Positions 8,495 through 17,545 of a DNA stretch of 50,245 nt are shown one piece after another. The notes beneath the pieces are model-generated. The model made no database searches and was not told the DNA's origin. It worked only from the letters and a program-made list of their open reading frames with translations. Within the stretch, counting starts at the first letter, position 1. Every line of letters begins with the position of its first letter. The DNA is from Lachnospiraceae bacterium (lineage in GTDB: Bacteria; Bacillota_A; Clostridia; Lachnospirales; Lachnospiraceae): positions 1 through 50,245 of the forward strand of contig JAILCT010000270.1 in assembly GCA_024690425.1 (NCBI GenBank), written 5' to 3'. The position numbers and the translations under genes were made by a program.

Positions 8495-9886
8495 ATGAAC
8501 AATCAAGGATATTATGAGATCACACCGGAAATAGTCCGTCTGGCCGGGTTATCTGAGCAGGGAAATATAATTCCCTCTGAACTCTATACAGAATATGATG
8601 TCAAGCGCGGTTTGCGTGACTTAAACGGTAAGGGTGTTCTTGCAGGCCTTACCAATATATCGGACGTACGTGCCAATAAGATCGTTAACGGAGAACAGGT
8701 TCCCATTGACGGTGAGCTGTTTTATCGTGGATACAATGTCAGGGATCTCGTTAGGGGATTTACCGGCGAGGAAAGGTTCGGCTTTGAGGAAGTGGCATAT
8801 CTGCTCCTCTTTAATAAGCTTCCGGACAAGGATGAACTGGAACAGTTCTGTAAGCTCCTTGCCAATTACAGGACCCTGCCCACCAGCTTCGTTCGTGACA
8901 TCATCATGAAGGCTCCCAGTCAGGATATGATGAACACTCTTGCCCGAAGTGTGCTGACCCTTTATTCGTATGATGATAATGCCAATGATATCTCTGCTCC
9001 CAACGTATTAAGGCAGTGCCTTCAGCTTATAAGCCTCTTCCCTCTTCTTTCGGTTTACGGGTATCAGGCATACAGGCATTACCATGACGGCAAGAGCTTA
9101 TATATCCATTCTCCCAAGGACAACCTGTCCACAGCCGAGAATATATTAAGGATCTTAAGGCCCAATAAGACGTATACTCCGCTTGAAGCCAGGATCCTGG
9201 ATGTTGCCCTCGTCCTTCACATGGAGCATGGCGGAGGTAATAACTCAACATTTACCACTCATGTTGTATCTTCTTCAGGAACAGACACCTATTCGGTCAT
9301 AGCTGCCGCTATCGGTTCCCTTAAGGGACCTCGTCATGGCGGAGCCAACCTAAAGGTTGTAGATATGTTTGCCGACATGCAGGCCAATGTATCCGACTGG
9401 ACAGACGATGCCGAGATATCCGAATATTTAAAGAAACTTCTGCATAAGGAAGCATTCGACCGTCAGGGACTCATATACGGTATGGGGCATGCGGTTTACT
9501 CAAAGTCCGACCCTCGTGAACAGATATTCAGGAGTTTTGTGGAAAAGCTGGCTGTTGAGAAGGGACTTGAGAAGGAATTCGGATTATACAGCAAGGTGGC
9601 CGTTCTGGCACCGAAGATCATTGCGGATGAACGTAAAATATACAAGGGTGTATGCTGTAATGTGGACTTCTATTCGGGACTGGTTTACGATATGCTCGGC
9701 CTTCCCAAGGAACTCTATACACCCATCTTTGCCATAGCACGTATCGTAGGTTGGAGCGCTCATCGTCTTGAAGAGCTTAACAATAACGGTAAGATAATAC
9801 GACCCGCATATAAGCCCATTGCTTCGGATCGTGATTATGTACCGATCAATTGTCGAAAAGATAAGAATAAGGAGGATCAGATATGA
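8495..9886 (+). CDS. gltA: citrate synthase
   Basis: 463 aa, with AAGGAG before the ATG. It condenses oxaloacetate and acetyl-CoA to citrate, the entry to the oxidative branch that makes 2-oxoglutarate and glutamate in anaerobes with an incomplete cycle. The catalytic triad is visible: His281 in GPRHGGAN, His332 in GMGHAVYSKSDPR and Asp391 in NVDFYSG, plus AHRLEE near the end. An N-terminal extension of about 45 residues precedes the conserved core. Its stop overlaps the start of the CheY-like gene by 4 nt, so the two are translationally coupled. A 2-methylcitrate activity cannot be excluded by motif alone. Confidence 0.93.
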   Translation: MNNQGYYEITPEIVRLAGLSEQGNIIPSELYTEYDVKRGLRDLNGKGVLAGLTNISDVRANKIVNGEQVPIDGELFYRGYNVRDLVRGFTGEERFGFEEVAYLLLFNKLPDKDELEQFCKLLANYRTLPTSFVRDIIMKAPSQDMMNTLARSVLTLYSYDDNANDISAPNVLRQCLQLISLFPLLSVYGYQAYRHYHDGKSLYIHSPKDNLSTAENILRILRPNKTYTPLEARILDVALVLHMEHGGGNNSTFTTHVVSSSGTDTYSVIAAAIGSLKGPRHGGANLKVVDMFADMQANVSDWTDDAEISEYLKKLLHKEAFDRQGLIYGMGHAVYSKSDPREQIFRSFVEKLAVEKGLEKEFGLYSKVAVLAPKIIADERKIYKGVCCNVDFYSGLVYDMLGLPKELYTPIFAIARIVGWSAHRLEELNNNGKIIRPAYKPIASDRDYVPINCRKDKNKEDQI

Positions 9887-10251
9887 GTCAGGACAAGATA
9901 AAGATACTTGTTTGCGATGATTCCATTCTTGCAAGAAAGAGCATGACTGCAATGCTCAATTCCTTCGGCTACGAAAGCATCATTGAAGTATCAAACGGCG
10001 AAGATGCAGTAAACAAGTACAAGGAAGAGAAGCCCGATATCGTATTCCTTGATATAGTCATGCCTGTCAAGGATGGCATTACCGCTACAAGGGAGATCAT
10101 CGAGTTCAATCCCGAAGCCAGGATCATTGTCATATCTTCTGTAGGGACACAGACGCACTTAAGAGAAGTAATAAAGGCCGGAGCCAAGGATTTCATACAG
10201 AAGCCCGTGGATGCCGATCTTCTTAAGCAGGTTCTTGAACACAATCTATAA
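9883..10251 (+). CDS. CheY-like single-domain response regulator
   Basis: 122 aa, a lone receiver domain. The acidic pair Asp12/Asp13, the phosphoacceptor Asp57 (VFLDIVMP), a Ser at about 86 and Lys108 (FIQKP) are all in place, so phosphorylation should be possible. There is no output domain. It overlaps gltA by 4 nt and is followed 15 nt later by a CheX-like protein, suggesting a regulator-phosphatase pair. It may act on the flagellar motor, as CheY does, or by stand-alone docking; the sequence does not say which. Confidence 0.9.
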   Translation: MSQDKIKILVCDDSILARKSMTAMLNSFGYESIIEVSNGEDAVNKYKEEKPDIVFLDIVMPVKDGITATREIIEFNPEARIIVISSVGTQTHLREVIKAGAKDFIQKPVDADLLKQVLEHNL

Positions 10252-10266
10252 GGAGGGAGGGATACC

Positions 10267-10809
10267 ATGACAAATGATGAATTGGTTGTAAACATACTCG
10301 AGAATTCCAATTATAATGAGATATCCAAGGATCAGACTGACTTTGTCAAGACTTATATAAATAAGCTTGTTTCCGATGTTGCCATGTATGTTGATTCTTC
10401 AATCGTTGTTGAAGACATCAAGACCGTAGACAAGTATACCGCAGGTCAGGAGCTGTCTCAGGATATTACCGGAATTCCTTCAGCCTATTCGGCCATAGAC
10501 GGTGATCCCGCTACCCTAGCCAAGTTCGCTGAAGCTTATGCCAAGCTGGGAATAGATTCCTTCGATGTTCTGGCCAAGGAAGCCCTTCTTGATTTCTTAA
10601 ACCTTCATAACGGACTCTTTATCGTTCTGCTCAGCAAGCTCAACCTGTGCGAACTGTCATTGAATGCTCCAAGGCAGAATGACAAGCTCAGCATCACTAC
10701 CGAGGTGAACGGCAAGATAACCATTATCCCGATAAGGTTTTCCTTCGGTGTGGTTAAGTTTCTCTTATATGAACTGCCGGACAATCTTGAAATAAAGAAC
10801 AGAGGTTAA
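10267..10809 (+). CDS. CheX/CheC-like phosphatase-domain protein
   Basis: 180 aa, with a GGAGGG site. An N-terminal helix pair (about 1-45) precedes a domain resembling CheX, a phosphatase of phosphorylated CheY. The active-site helix reads KEALLDFLNLHNG, giving Glu105-x3-Asp109-x2-Asn112, whereas family members usually have Asp/Ser-x3-Glu-x2-Asn; the acidic residues are swapped. It is probably co-transcribed with the adjacent CheY-like gene, its likely substrate. The residue swap could lower or change activity. It is followed by a strong terminator. Confidence 0.7.
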   Translation: MTNDELVVNILENSNYNEISKDQTDFVKTYINKLVSDVAMYVDSSIVVEDIKTVDKYTAGQELSQDITGIPSAYSAIDGDPATLAKFAEAYAKLGIDSFDVLAKEALLDFLNLHNGLFIVLLSKLNLCELSLNAPRQNDKLSITTEVNGKITIIPIRFSFGVVKFLLYELPDNLEIKNRG

Positions 10810-10814
10810 ATAAA

Positions 10815-10848
10815 GACAGGGGGACGGTTCTCGAACCGTCCCCCTGTC
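10815..10848. terminator. GGGGGACGGTTC palindrome, terminator and dispersed repeat
   Basis: A perfect inverted repeat with 16-bp arms (10815-10830 and 10833-10848) and 2 nt at the centre lies between the converging CheX-like and threonine synthase genes. One arm, GAACCGTCCCCCTGTC, recurs identically at 49174-49189. There is no U-run, so termination would be of a non-canonical or bidirectional kind. Confidence 0.65.
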
Positions 10849-10860
10849 CTCACTATTATA

Positions 10861-12345
10861 TTATATCAAGCTCTTCTTTACAGTATCCTTCATATCCTTG
10901 ACGTCACATACCTCATCATGAAGGATCCTTGCATTCCTAATCTCCTCAACTGCCGGCGGAACCTTTACTCCCGAAAGCTTACTCAGTTCATCGACAAGGA
11001 CAAAGTCATCCGTTTCATCATCTCCCCTGCCTATGGCCTTCATGACATTTCTTGTGAACTTGTAGGGGCTTGCCGTTGATATGATCACGCTCTTATTGCT
11101 GTCGATCCCTTCTGCCTTATACATAAGATCTGCAGCTGCCGCAACAGCTGTATGGGTATCGATCACATAGCCGGTCCGTTCATAGATATCCCTGATGGTC
11201 TCAAATACCTTATCTTCATCAGCATAAGCGCCGTAAAAATCATCAAGTCTTCTGCGCATCTCATCATCTATGCTGTATTTGCCATCCCTGTTGAGTCCTT
11301 CCATCAGAGCGGCATTCTTTAATGGATCGCTCCCGCAGCACAGATAGATAAGTCTCTCAAGATTACTTGATATAAGGATATCCATAGATGGTGAAGAAGT
11401 TAAGATAAACTCCCTGTTCTTATCATAGCATCCGGTCTTAAAGAAATCATATAACACCTTGTTCTCATTGGATGCACATATAAGCTTACCTACGGGAAGG
11501 CCCATCTGCTTGGCGTAATAGGCAGCGAGTATGTTGCCGAAATTACCGGTAGGGACCGTGAAGTTAAGCGGTTCACCGCATCTTATCGCTCCCGTTCCCA
11601 CCATCCTGCCGTAAGCATATACATAGTAGGCTACCTGAGGGATCAGGCGCCCTATATTTATCGAATTAGCCGAAGAAAATACGAAACCGGCCTTATCCAG
11701 TTCATCTCTCAAGGCAGCATCGTTAAAGATGGCCTTGACCCCGGACTGGCAGTCATCAAAATTACCCCTCACTCCGACAACCTTCGTGTTCTTACCCTTC
11801 TCGGTCACCATCTGGAGTTCCTGAATGCGGGACACACCACCCTTGGGATAAAATACTATGATCCTGGTCCCTGCCACATCGGCAAATCCGGCAAGCGCAG
11901 CCTTGCCCGTGTCACCGGAGGTTGCAGTAAGGATCACCACTTCCCTGTCAACTCCGTTCTTCTTCATTGCTGTTGTAAGAAGATGGGGAAGGATCGACAG
12001 AGCCATATCCTTAAATGCTATTGTCCTGCCATGAAAAAGCTCAAGGAAATACATATCTCCCTTCTTAACAAGCGGAGCTATCTCCTTATCATCGAACTTA
12101 TCATCATATGCCTTGTTTATACAGTCAAGAAGTTCCTCCTTCGTATAGTCAGTGAGGAACTCCTTCATTACCTCATATGCGGTTTCCTTATAGGTCATGT
12201 CCTTAAGCTTATCCGGCGAAACATTAAGCTTCGGGAACTTATCGGGCACAAACAGTCCGCCGTCATCACACAGTCCCTTTATGACTGCTTCCGACGCCCT
12301 GTAAGCCCTGGCATCACCCCTGGTACTTCTGTACATTATATCCAT
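10861..12345 (-). CDS. thrC: threonine synthase
   Basis: 494 aa. A PLP enzyme converting O-phosphohomoserine to threonine. Lys112 in TIAFKDMAL is the expected Schiff-base lysine; TSGDTGKAALAGF and FSSANSINIGRL are further family signatures. The length fits the longer thrC class that carries the N-terminal YRSTRG segment. The ATG at 12345 follows GGGAGAG. No hom or thrB lies nearby. It is the last gene of the minus-strand run, 29 nt after the small membrane protein gene, and ends at the palindrome at 10815. Confidence 0.95.
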   Translation of the reverse strand: MDIMYRSTRGDARAYRASEAVIKGLCDDGGLFVPDKFPKLNVSPDKLKDMTYKETAYEVMKEFLTDYTKEELLDCINKAYDDKFDDKEIAPLVKKGDMYFLELFHGRTIAFKDMALSILPHLLTTAMKKNGVDREVVILTATSGDTGKAALAGFADVAGTRIIVFYPKGGVSRIQELQMVTEKGKNTKVVGVRGNFDDCQSGVKAIFNDAALRDELDKAGFVFSSANSINIGRLIPQVAYYVYAYGRMVGTGAIRCGEPLNFTVPTGNFGNILAAYYAKQMGLPVGKLICASNENKVLYDFFKTGCYDKNREFILTSSPSMDILISSNLERLIYLCCGSDPLKNAALMEGLNRDGKYSIDDEMRRRLDDFYGAYADEDKVFETIRDIYERTGYVIDTHTAVAAAADLMYKAEGIDSNKSVIISTASPYKFTRNVMKAIGRGDDETDDFVLVDELSKLSGVKVPPAVEEIRNARILHDEVCDVKDMKDTVKKSLI

Positions 12346-12374
12346 TTTATTCTCTCCCGGCCTTTGTCAATAAT

Positions 12375-12500
12375 CTACTTTACACTATCCTTCTTCTTAT
12401 CGCGCAGCTTCTTGCCGACAAATCCACCGCATATACCCACTGCGATCATAATTATAACGAGTAAAAGATATGAAAGAAATTCATTAAAAAATGCTACCAT
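12375..12500 (-). CDS. 41-aa single-helix membrane protein
   Basis: A short frame: a hydrophobic helix (about residues 4-24, ending with glycines) and a basic tail GKKLRDKKKDSVK. I recall similar tiny proteins with one helix, a glycine patch and KxxRxxK tail in many Clostridia, often unannotated or misnamed; this is not verified here. It sits between rnhA and thrC on the same strand, with AGGTG a few nt before the ATG. Function unknown. Confidence 0.6.
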   Translation of the reverse strand: MVAFFNEFLSYLLLVIIMIAVGICGGFVGKKLRDKKKDSVK

Positions 12501-12534
12501 ATCAACACCTGTCCTTTCCAAAAGCTAAAGTTTA

Positions 12535-13032
12535 CTATAGCATCATGCCTGCTGTTTCGTCAACCGTATCGTCAAGCAGTTCACTGCCGTCGGCCGCCAT
12601 GGTCGCAAGCCTGTCGCACCTCTCATTTTCCGTATGACCCGCATGTCCCTTAACCCATGTATAGGTAACCTTATGCGGCTCCATTGCCTTTAAGAGTCTC
12701 ATCCACAGGTCCCGGTTCTGTACCGTCTTTTTCTGTGATGTCCTCCAGCCCCCGATTATCCAGTTGTCCACCCATCCCTTGTTAAAGGCATCCGTGACAT
12801 ACTTGGAATCGGATATGACCTCAACCTCACACGGTTTGGTCAGTGCTTCCAGTCCTGTTATGACTCCCATCAGCTCCATGCGGTTATTGGTGGTCTTCTT
12901 ATAGCCTGCCGAGAATTCCCTTACATGAAGCTGACCCTTTTTATCTACATAATGTATAACCGTCCCGTATCCACCCGGTCCCTCCGGATTGCTCCTGGCC
13001 GAGCCATCGGAATAAATACTGACTTTCATCAT
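12535..13032 (-). CDS. rnhA: ribonuclease HI
   Basis: 165 aa. Degrades the RNA strand of RNA-DNA hybrids. All acidic catalytic residues are visible: Asp in YSDGSA, Glu in NRMELMG, Asp in ISDSKY and Asp in NERCDRLA. The handle region with TWVKGHAGHTEN is also typical. The ATG at 13032 overlaps the stop of the MutS-like gene (ATGATG), indicating translational coupling; a TTG at 13038 is the alternative. No N-terminal hybrid-binding domain is present. Confidence 0.95.
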   Translation of the reverse strand: MMKVSIYSDGSARSNPEGPGGYGTVIHYVDKKGQLHVREFSAGYKKTTNNRMELMGVITGLEALTKPCEVEVISDSKYVTDAFNKGWVDNWIIGGWRTSQKKTVQNRDLWMRLLKAMEPHKVTYTWVKGHAGHTENERCDRLATMAADGSELLDDTVDETAGMML

Positions 13033-14720
13033 ACCCAAGTACCCTTATTTACAAAGGCCTCTACCATTGCATCTGCAACTTCGATTATCCTCTTATCGTA
13101 ATCCATCACCTGCAGGAGCCGGATGGCATTTCTTGACTGGGCTCTTCCTTCCTGCAGCAGATAATTGAACTTAACATCATCCGCCGTCACCTCTTCGCCG
13201 AAATGATAATTACTGTATATTCCCTCAAGGATCTGTGTCAGTTCAATATCATGTGTGGCCGCGAACGGGATATACACATCCGTCGCAAGGCTCTTAAGTA
13301 TCTGGGTTGAGGCTGCTATCCTCTCAACAGTGTTCGTTCCTCTTAAGACCTCATCTATACAGCACAGTACAGGTATTCCTTCATCACCTGCATCCAGTAT
13401 CCTCTTAAGGGACTTGATCTCTACGATAAAATAACTCTCCCCGTTAAGGATGCTGTCCGTCAGAGCCATCGAAGTATATATCTTAAACCTGCATGCCGTG
13501 TATTCTGCGGCAGGTGCATATCCCAGGGTCTGGGCAAAAAGTGCTGATATCGCAACAGCCTTTAAGAAAGTCGACTTACCCGATGCATTGGATCCCGTAA
13601 GGAGTATTGGGCCCTTGGCATATATACTGTTGGGCACCGGTTCGGATATAAGGGGATGGATACAGTTCTCCACCTTAAATATGTGCTTACCAGTACCGGC
13701 AAAATCAGGCTCACATGATTCCTTAAGGCTCAACCTGTAGGAACCGGCCGCTATCGATGCATCTATATTTCCGATGATCCTTCGCATCTCATTTACAGTC
13801 CCGATATTATCCCTGAGCTGCCTGATAAGCTTGTTTATTATGATAAGATCGATATGGAAGAACATCTTTATGTATTCTTCAAGCAGCATGGCGGGATTGT
13901 CCATGGAAGCGGCGCCTGATGTCAACCAGACCGATCTTGACAATACACCCTTAAGGGGCTCCCTCAACTCCTTAAGCCGTGTAAGATCATCCTCAAGCAC
14001 CCCTGCATCAAGCCTGCTTAACTTATCGATTGCCTTAAGCATCTTGGCCGTGTAGTTAAAGGTGACTATCACAGGATCGATAGCTTTCTTCTTCTTAAGA
14101 TAAGAAGCTATTGAATATATCATTGCAGCAAGCAGAAGAAGGACACCTATGCCGGGCATGACAAAGACCATTATGATCGATATGATCATGAATGCCGCCG
14201 TCAGATAGTGCCCCGTATTCGATTCGGGCTCAAGAGTATTAACATAGTTAAAGACCTTCGTTACAGAGGTCTTGCGGTTGATACCTATATCATGCAGTAT
14301 CTCCTGAACTGCGATACGTTCATCCTCTTCCTTTTCAAAATGCCTTCTTAAGTCGATAAAATGCTCATGTTCCGCATCTTCCCCGGTAAGTGCCGGACAA
14401 TGCAGGAGATGGTAGAGCTGCTCTTCTCCGAGCGCACATGAGCACCTGTCCATACCAGTGAAGATATCATCCATCGAAAGATCCTGCCAGGTAATATCAT
14501 CGATATAGAATCTGTCAGGATGCTCATCCTTTACTGACTTATGATACAGGCTTATGTTCTCAATCGCATCCGCTGGAAGCGCTTCTTCATTCCTGCTTCC
14601 GAAGCTGTCCTTAAGGAACTGCCTGTAAATACGCCTATTCTTTTTCTCCCTGCGGGCTCCGTCTGCAAATATAACAATGACTATTGCCACACAGCAGATA
14701 ATAAACGGCAGATAATCCAT
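13029..14720 (-). CDS. membrane-associated MutS-like ATPase
   Basis: 563 aa. The C-terminal third is a MutS ATPase: Walker A TGSNASGKST (375-384), Walker B CCIDEVLRGTN (453-463) and a switch His490. The mismatch-recognition and connector domains of MutS are absent. Instead there is an N-terminal membrane segment (about 4-20) and a hydrophobic pair (about 172-207), then a helical lever/clamp-like region (220-330). So it is a MutS-family ATPase anchored to the membrane, and a mismatch-repair role is doubtful. It overlaps its upstream and downstream neighbours by one to four nt. Confidence 0.85.
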   Translation of the reverse strand: MDYLPFIICCVAIVIVIFADGARREKKNRRIYRQFLKDSFGSRNEEALPADAIENISLYHKSVKDEHPDRFYIDDITWQDLSMDDIFTGMDRCSCALGEEQLYHLLHCPALTGEDAEHEHFIDLRRHFEKEEDERIAVQEILHDIGINRKTSVTKVFNYVNTLEPESNTGHYLTAAFMIISIIMVFVMPGIGVLLLLAAMIYSIASYLKKKKAIDPVIVTFNYTAKMLKAIDKLSRLDAGVLEDDLTRLKELREPLKGVLSRSVWLTSGAASMDNPAMLLEEYIKMFFHIDLIIINKLIRQLRDNIGTVNEMRRIIGNIDASIAAGSYRLSLKESCEPDFAGTGKHIFKVENCIHPLISEPVPNSIYAKGPILLTGSNASGKSTFLKAVAISALFAQTLGYAPAAEYTACRFKIYTSMALTDSILNGESYFIVEIKSLKRILDAGDEGIPVLCCIDEVLRGTNTVERIAASTQILKSLATDVYIPFAATHDIELTQILEGIYSNYHFGEEVTADDVKFNYLLQEGRAQSRNAIRLLQVMDYDKRIIEVADAMVEAFVNKGTWV

Positions 14721-16006
14721 CAGAACAACCTCTTCTGTATAGCAGCTGTAGCCTTGTATATCTCACCGGGTGTCATCCCGATATAGTACTTACCGTCTTC
14801 ATAAAGGATCGCACCATGTATCATCGTCATCTTAACATCCGACTTGCTTCCGCTGTATACTATGTTATTGGCAATATCATTTATCGGCTGCATATTGGGC
14901 TGTTTAAGGTCTATCATTATGATATCAGCCTCCTTGCCCTCTGCAAGGACATCACAGTCGGGAAGGTCCATGGCCTTTGCTCCGTTTACGGTCGCCATCT
15001 TAAGTACTTCCATTCCGCCCACAACCGAAGCATCTTTTTCGCGAAGCTTGGCAAGACCCGTTACCAGGAACATCTCCCTGAACATATCAAGACAGTTGTT
15101 TGAGGAAGGCCCGTCGGTTCCTATCGCAACATTGATTCCTTCATCCAGGAAACGCTTAACGGGTGCTATCCCGCTTGCAAGCTTGGTATTGGAACCGGGA
15201 TTGGTAACTGCCGATAAGCCTCTCATCTTAAATATCTCAAAATCCTTATCCGACATATGGCAGCAATGATATCCGCCTCCGCCAAAATCAAACAGTCCCA
15301 GCGAATCCAGAAACTCGGTAGGTGTCATTCCATATCTTCCCTTACATTCTTCCACTTCCCTTAACGTTTCGGAATTGTGTGTATACATGGGAGCCTTGTA
15401 CTTATGCGCAAGGTCGGACAGCTTCTCAAGAAGTTCCTTATCACATGTATATTCGGCATGGAAGCCCATCTTATAGCTGCTTAACGGATGCCTTCCGTTT
15501 AACTTGTTATATCTTTCCTCAAACACTTCAAGAGAGGGGCCGAACTTATTGATACCGGAAACCTGCACCACCCTCATTCCCGTCTCTTCACAGGCCTTCG
15601 CGATGGCTTCCGGGGACAGGTACATATCCATTATGGCCGTGATACCCGAAGTCAGGTATTCAAGGATCGCAAGCTTGGTAAGCAGTGCACAGTCCTCATC
15701 ACTCATCTTGGCTTCCAGCGGGAATATCTTGGTCTCAAGCCATTCCTGCAGGGGAAGGTCATCCGCATAAGACCTCATAAGAGTCATTCCCGAATGGGTG
15801 TGGGCGTTCTTAAAGCCCGGCATCAGCAGATTACCCTCACAGTCTATTGTCCTGTCGAACCTTACACCTGATCTGTCAACATCCTCCTGCGACCTTTCCT
15901 TGCCCACATAGGTTATCTTACTTCCTTCTACGCACAGTTCTCCTTCAAATATCTCTTCTCCCTCAACCATCGTGAGGATCCTCGCATTATAAAACCGAAT
16001 GTTCAA
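14720..16006 (-). CDS. amidohydrolase, likely adenosine-derivative deaminase (MtaD/SsnA type)
   Basis: 428 aa, starting at a TTG 7 nt after a strong GGAGG. A metal-dependent amidohydrolase: HxH (His69, His71 in NAHTHSGMTL), a middle His in FHAEYT, and the metal Asp in AIGTDGPSSNN. Within this superfamily the pattern best fits 5'-methylthioadenosine / S-adenosylhomocysteine deaminases and related chlorohydrolase-like enzymes. Its placement after cytidine deaminase, purine nucleoside phosphorylase and a nucleoside-type binding lipoprotein supports a nucleoside substrate; guanine deaminase or another aminohydrolase is possible. Confidence 0.85.
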   Translation of the reverse strand: MNIRFYNARILTMVEGEEIFEGELCVEGSKITYVGKERSQEDVDRSGVRFDRTIDCEGNLLMPGFKNAHTHSGMTLMRSYADDLPLQEWLETKIFPLEAKMSDEDCALLTKLAILEYLTSGITAIMDMYLSPEAIAKACEETGMRVVQVSGINKFGPSLEVFEERYNKLNGRHPLSSYKMGFHAEYTCDKELLEKLSDLAHKYKAPMYTHNSETLREVEECKGRYGMTPTEFLDSLGLFDFGGGGYHCCHMSDKDFEIFKMRGLSAVTNPGSNTKLASGIAPVKRFLDEGINVAIGTDGPSSNNCLDMFREMFLVTGLAKLREKDASVVGGMEVLKMATVNGAKAMDLPDCDVLAEGKEADIIMIDLKQPNMQPINDIANNIVYSGSKSDVKMTMIHGAILYEDGKYYIGMTPGEIYKATAAIQKRLF

Positions 16007-16042
16007 TTTTCTTCCTCCTTACGCTCTTCTGTCAGTATTTCA

Positions 16043-16456
16043 TTATAAATTGTCCGGTCCGAAGCTGTCAGGAAACAGCTCTTTTAAGGTATATTCCTTA
16101 TAGTCCGTTACGGATCTGGCCACAATGACCTTAAAGGTCTCAGGTATACAGAATTCCCTCATGACCTGCCTGCAGGCCCCGCAGGGATATGCATATCCTT
16201 CTGTTTCGTCCCCATCCTCTGTGCCTCCGATTATTGCTATCGCTTCAAAATCACGAAAGCCCTCGGATACGGCCTTGAAGATGGCTGTCCTCTCAGCACA
16301 GTTGCTCAGCCCATAGGAAGCATTCTCAATGTTGGAACCCCTGATAACTCTTCCGCCCCTGGTACACAGCGCTGCACCCACCTTAAAATCCGAATAAGGT
16401 GAATATGATGTCTTCCTTGCTTCTATTGCTTCTTTTATCAATTCTTCTTTATTCAT
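16043..16456 (-). CDS. cdd: cytidine deaminase
   Basis: 137 aa, the usual size for the tetrameric enzyme that deaminates cytidine and deoxycytidine. The zinc site is complete: Cys53 and the proton-shuttle Glu55 in NCAERTA, Cys92 and Cys95 in PCGACRQV. Its start overlaps the stop of the BMP lipoprotein gene by 8 nt. Part of the nucleoside salvage block. Confidence 0.95.
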   Translation of the reverse strand: MNKEELIKEAIEARKTSYSPYSDFKVGAALCTRGGRVIRGSNIENASYGLSNCAERTAIFKAVSEGFRDFEAIAIIGGTEDGDETEGYAYPCGACRQVMREFCIPETFKVIVARSVTDYKEYTLKELFPDSFGPDNL

Positions 16457-17519
16457 CTTTCTTAAGCTCCAGATAATATACTTCAGTACTTATAAGTTCA
16501 AGATCCGACGTATTGCCGTAATCAGTCGCCCTGTACGGAACTATGGCCCCGCTCACAAGCCTTGCATATATCTCATCATACTGTTCACGGGTAAAGTTCG
16601 TAAACCTTGCATTATCCATCTCCAGGCCCACGCCTTCGTTGGCAGCATCCATCTCGTATACGGTGCCTCCGGTGAATGTATCATCATAATAATTTACAAG
16701 GCCCTGGTATACGGCATTGCCCAGCTCCTTCCTGGCTGATGTTATTATCGTCTCCGATACGGAGCTCTGATCTATGTCGACACCTATTGCCTTGCCGTTA
16801 TTCTCTTCGGCAGCGGCAAATACCGACTTGCCCATCGCACCGCCGCAGGCGAAGATCACCTGGGTTCCTCCCTTATACCAGGCCGAAGTCATGTTCTTAA
16901 CATCGTCGCTCTCTAAGAATGTATTCGCATAGCAATATCTTATGCTGACATTTACTCCGGTCTCTATGGCCGCATAATCAGCACCCTGGACAAATCCGTA
17001 TCCGAATCGTATCACAGATTCCTGATTGGTGCCGCCCATGAAACCAAGCTCAGTATTGCCATCCCTTACAGCTGCATAGCCCGCAAGGAAGCCAGCCTGT
17101 TCCTCTGCGAAAACGATCGGCATCGTATTATCATTGATCGTATAATCACTTCCGTCGGAATTATGAGGCTGACCGTCAACAAGAATAAACTCAACCTTGG
17201 GATACTTCTTCTGCGCCTTGTAAATAGCCTCTTCAAACAGGTATCCCGGACATACGATGACATCCGCCCCGTCCTTGACAGCCTTCTTAATGTTCTTCAG
17301 GTAATCATCATTGGTTACACCGTCAGGTTCATATATCTGGCATACCTTGCCTGTCTCCTCGGTAAACCTTACCACACCCTCGTATGTTCCCTGGTTAAAT
17401 GAGCCGTCATATACGGTGCCCATATCTGTGATAAAGGCAATATCTATGCCCTTTCCGCATCCTGTCAAAGCAAATGTCATAAGAACCAGGCTTATGACAT
17501 TTATTAATCTTTTCTTCAT
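16449..17519 (-). CDS. BMP-family (nucleoside-binding) lipoprotein
   Basis: 356 aa, with AGGAG before the ATG. The signal peptide ends in a lipobox LTG-Cys21. The mature part is a periplasmic-binding fold of the BMP/Med/TmpC type (IAFITDMGTVYDGSFNQGTYEGV; FACGGAMGKSVFAAA), a family that binds purine nucleosides for an ABC importer. No ATPase or permease gene is adjacent, so the transporter must lie elsewhere. Flanked by purine nucleoside phosphorylase and cytidine deaminase, which fits capture and breakdown of nucleosides. Confidence 0.9.
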   Translation of the reverse strand: MKKRLINVISLVLMTFALTGCGKGIDIAFITDMGTVYDGSFNQGTYEGVVRFTEETGKVCQIYEPDGVTNDDYLKNIKKAVKDGADVIVCPGYLFEEAIYKAQKKYPKVEFILVDGQPHNSDGSDYTINDNTMPIVFAEEQAGFLAGYAAVRDGNTELGFMGGTNQESVIRFGYGFVQGADYAAIETGVNVSIRYCYANTFLESDDVKNMTSAWYKGGTQVIFACGGAMGKSVFAAAEENNGKAIGVDIDQSSVSETIITSARKELGNAVYQGLVNYYDDTFTGGTVYEMDAANEGVGLEMDNARFTNFTREQYDEIYARLVSGAIVPYRATDYGNTSDLELISTEVYYLELKKDE

Positions 17520-17545
17520 TTATTAACACTCCTGGATCATCAAGT

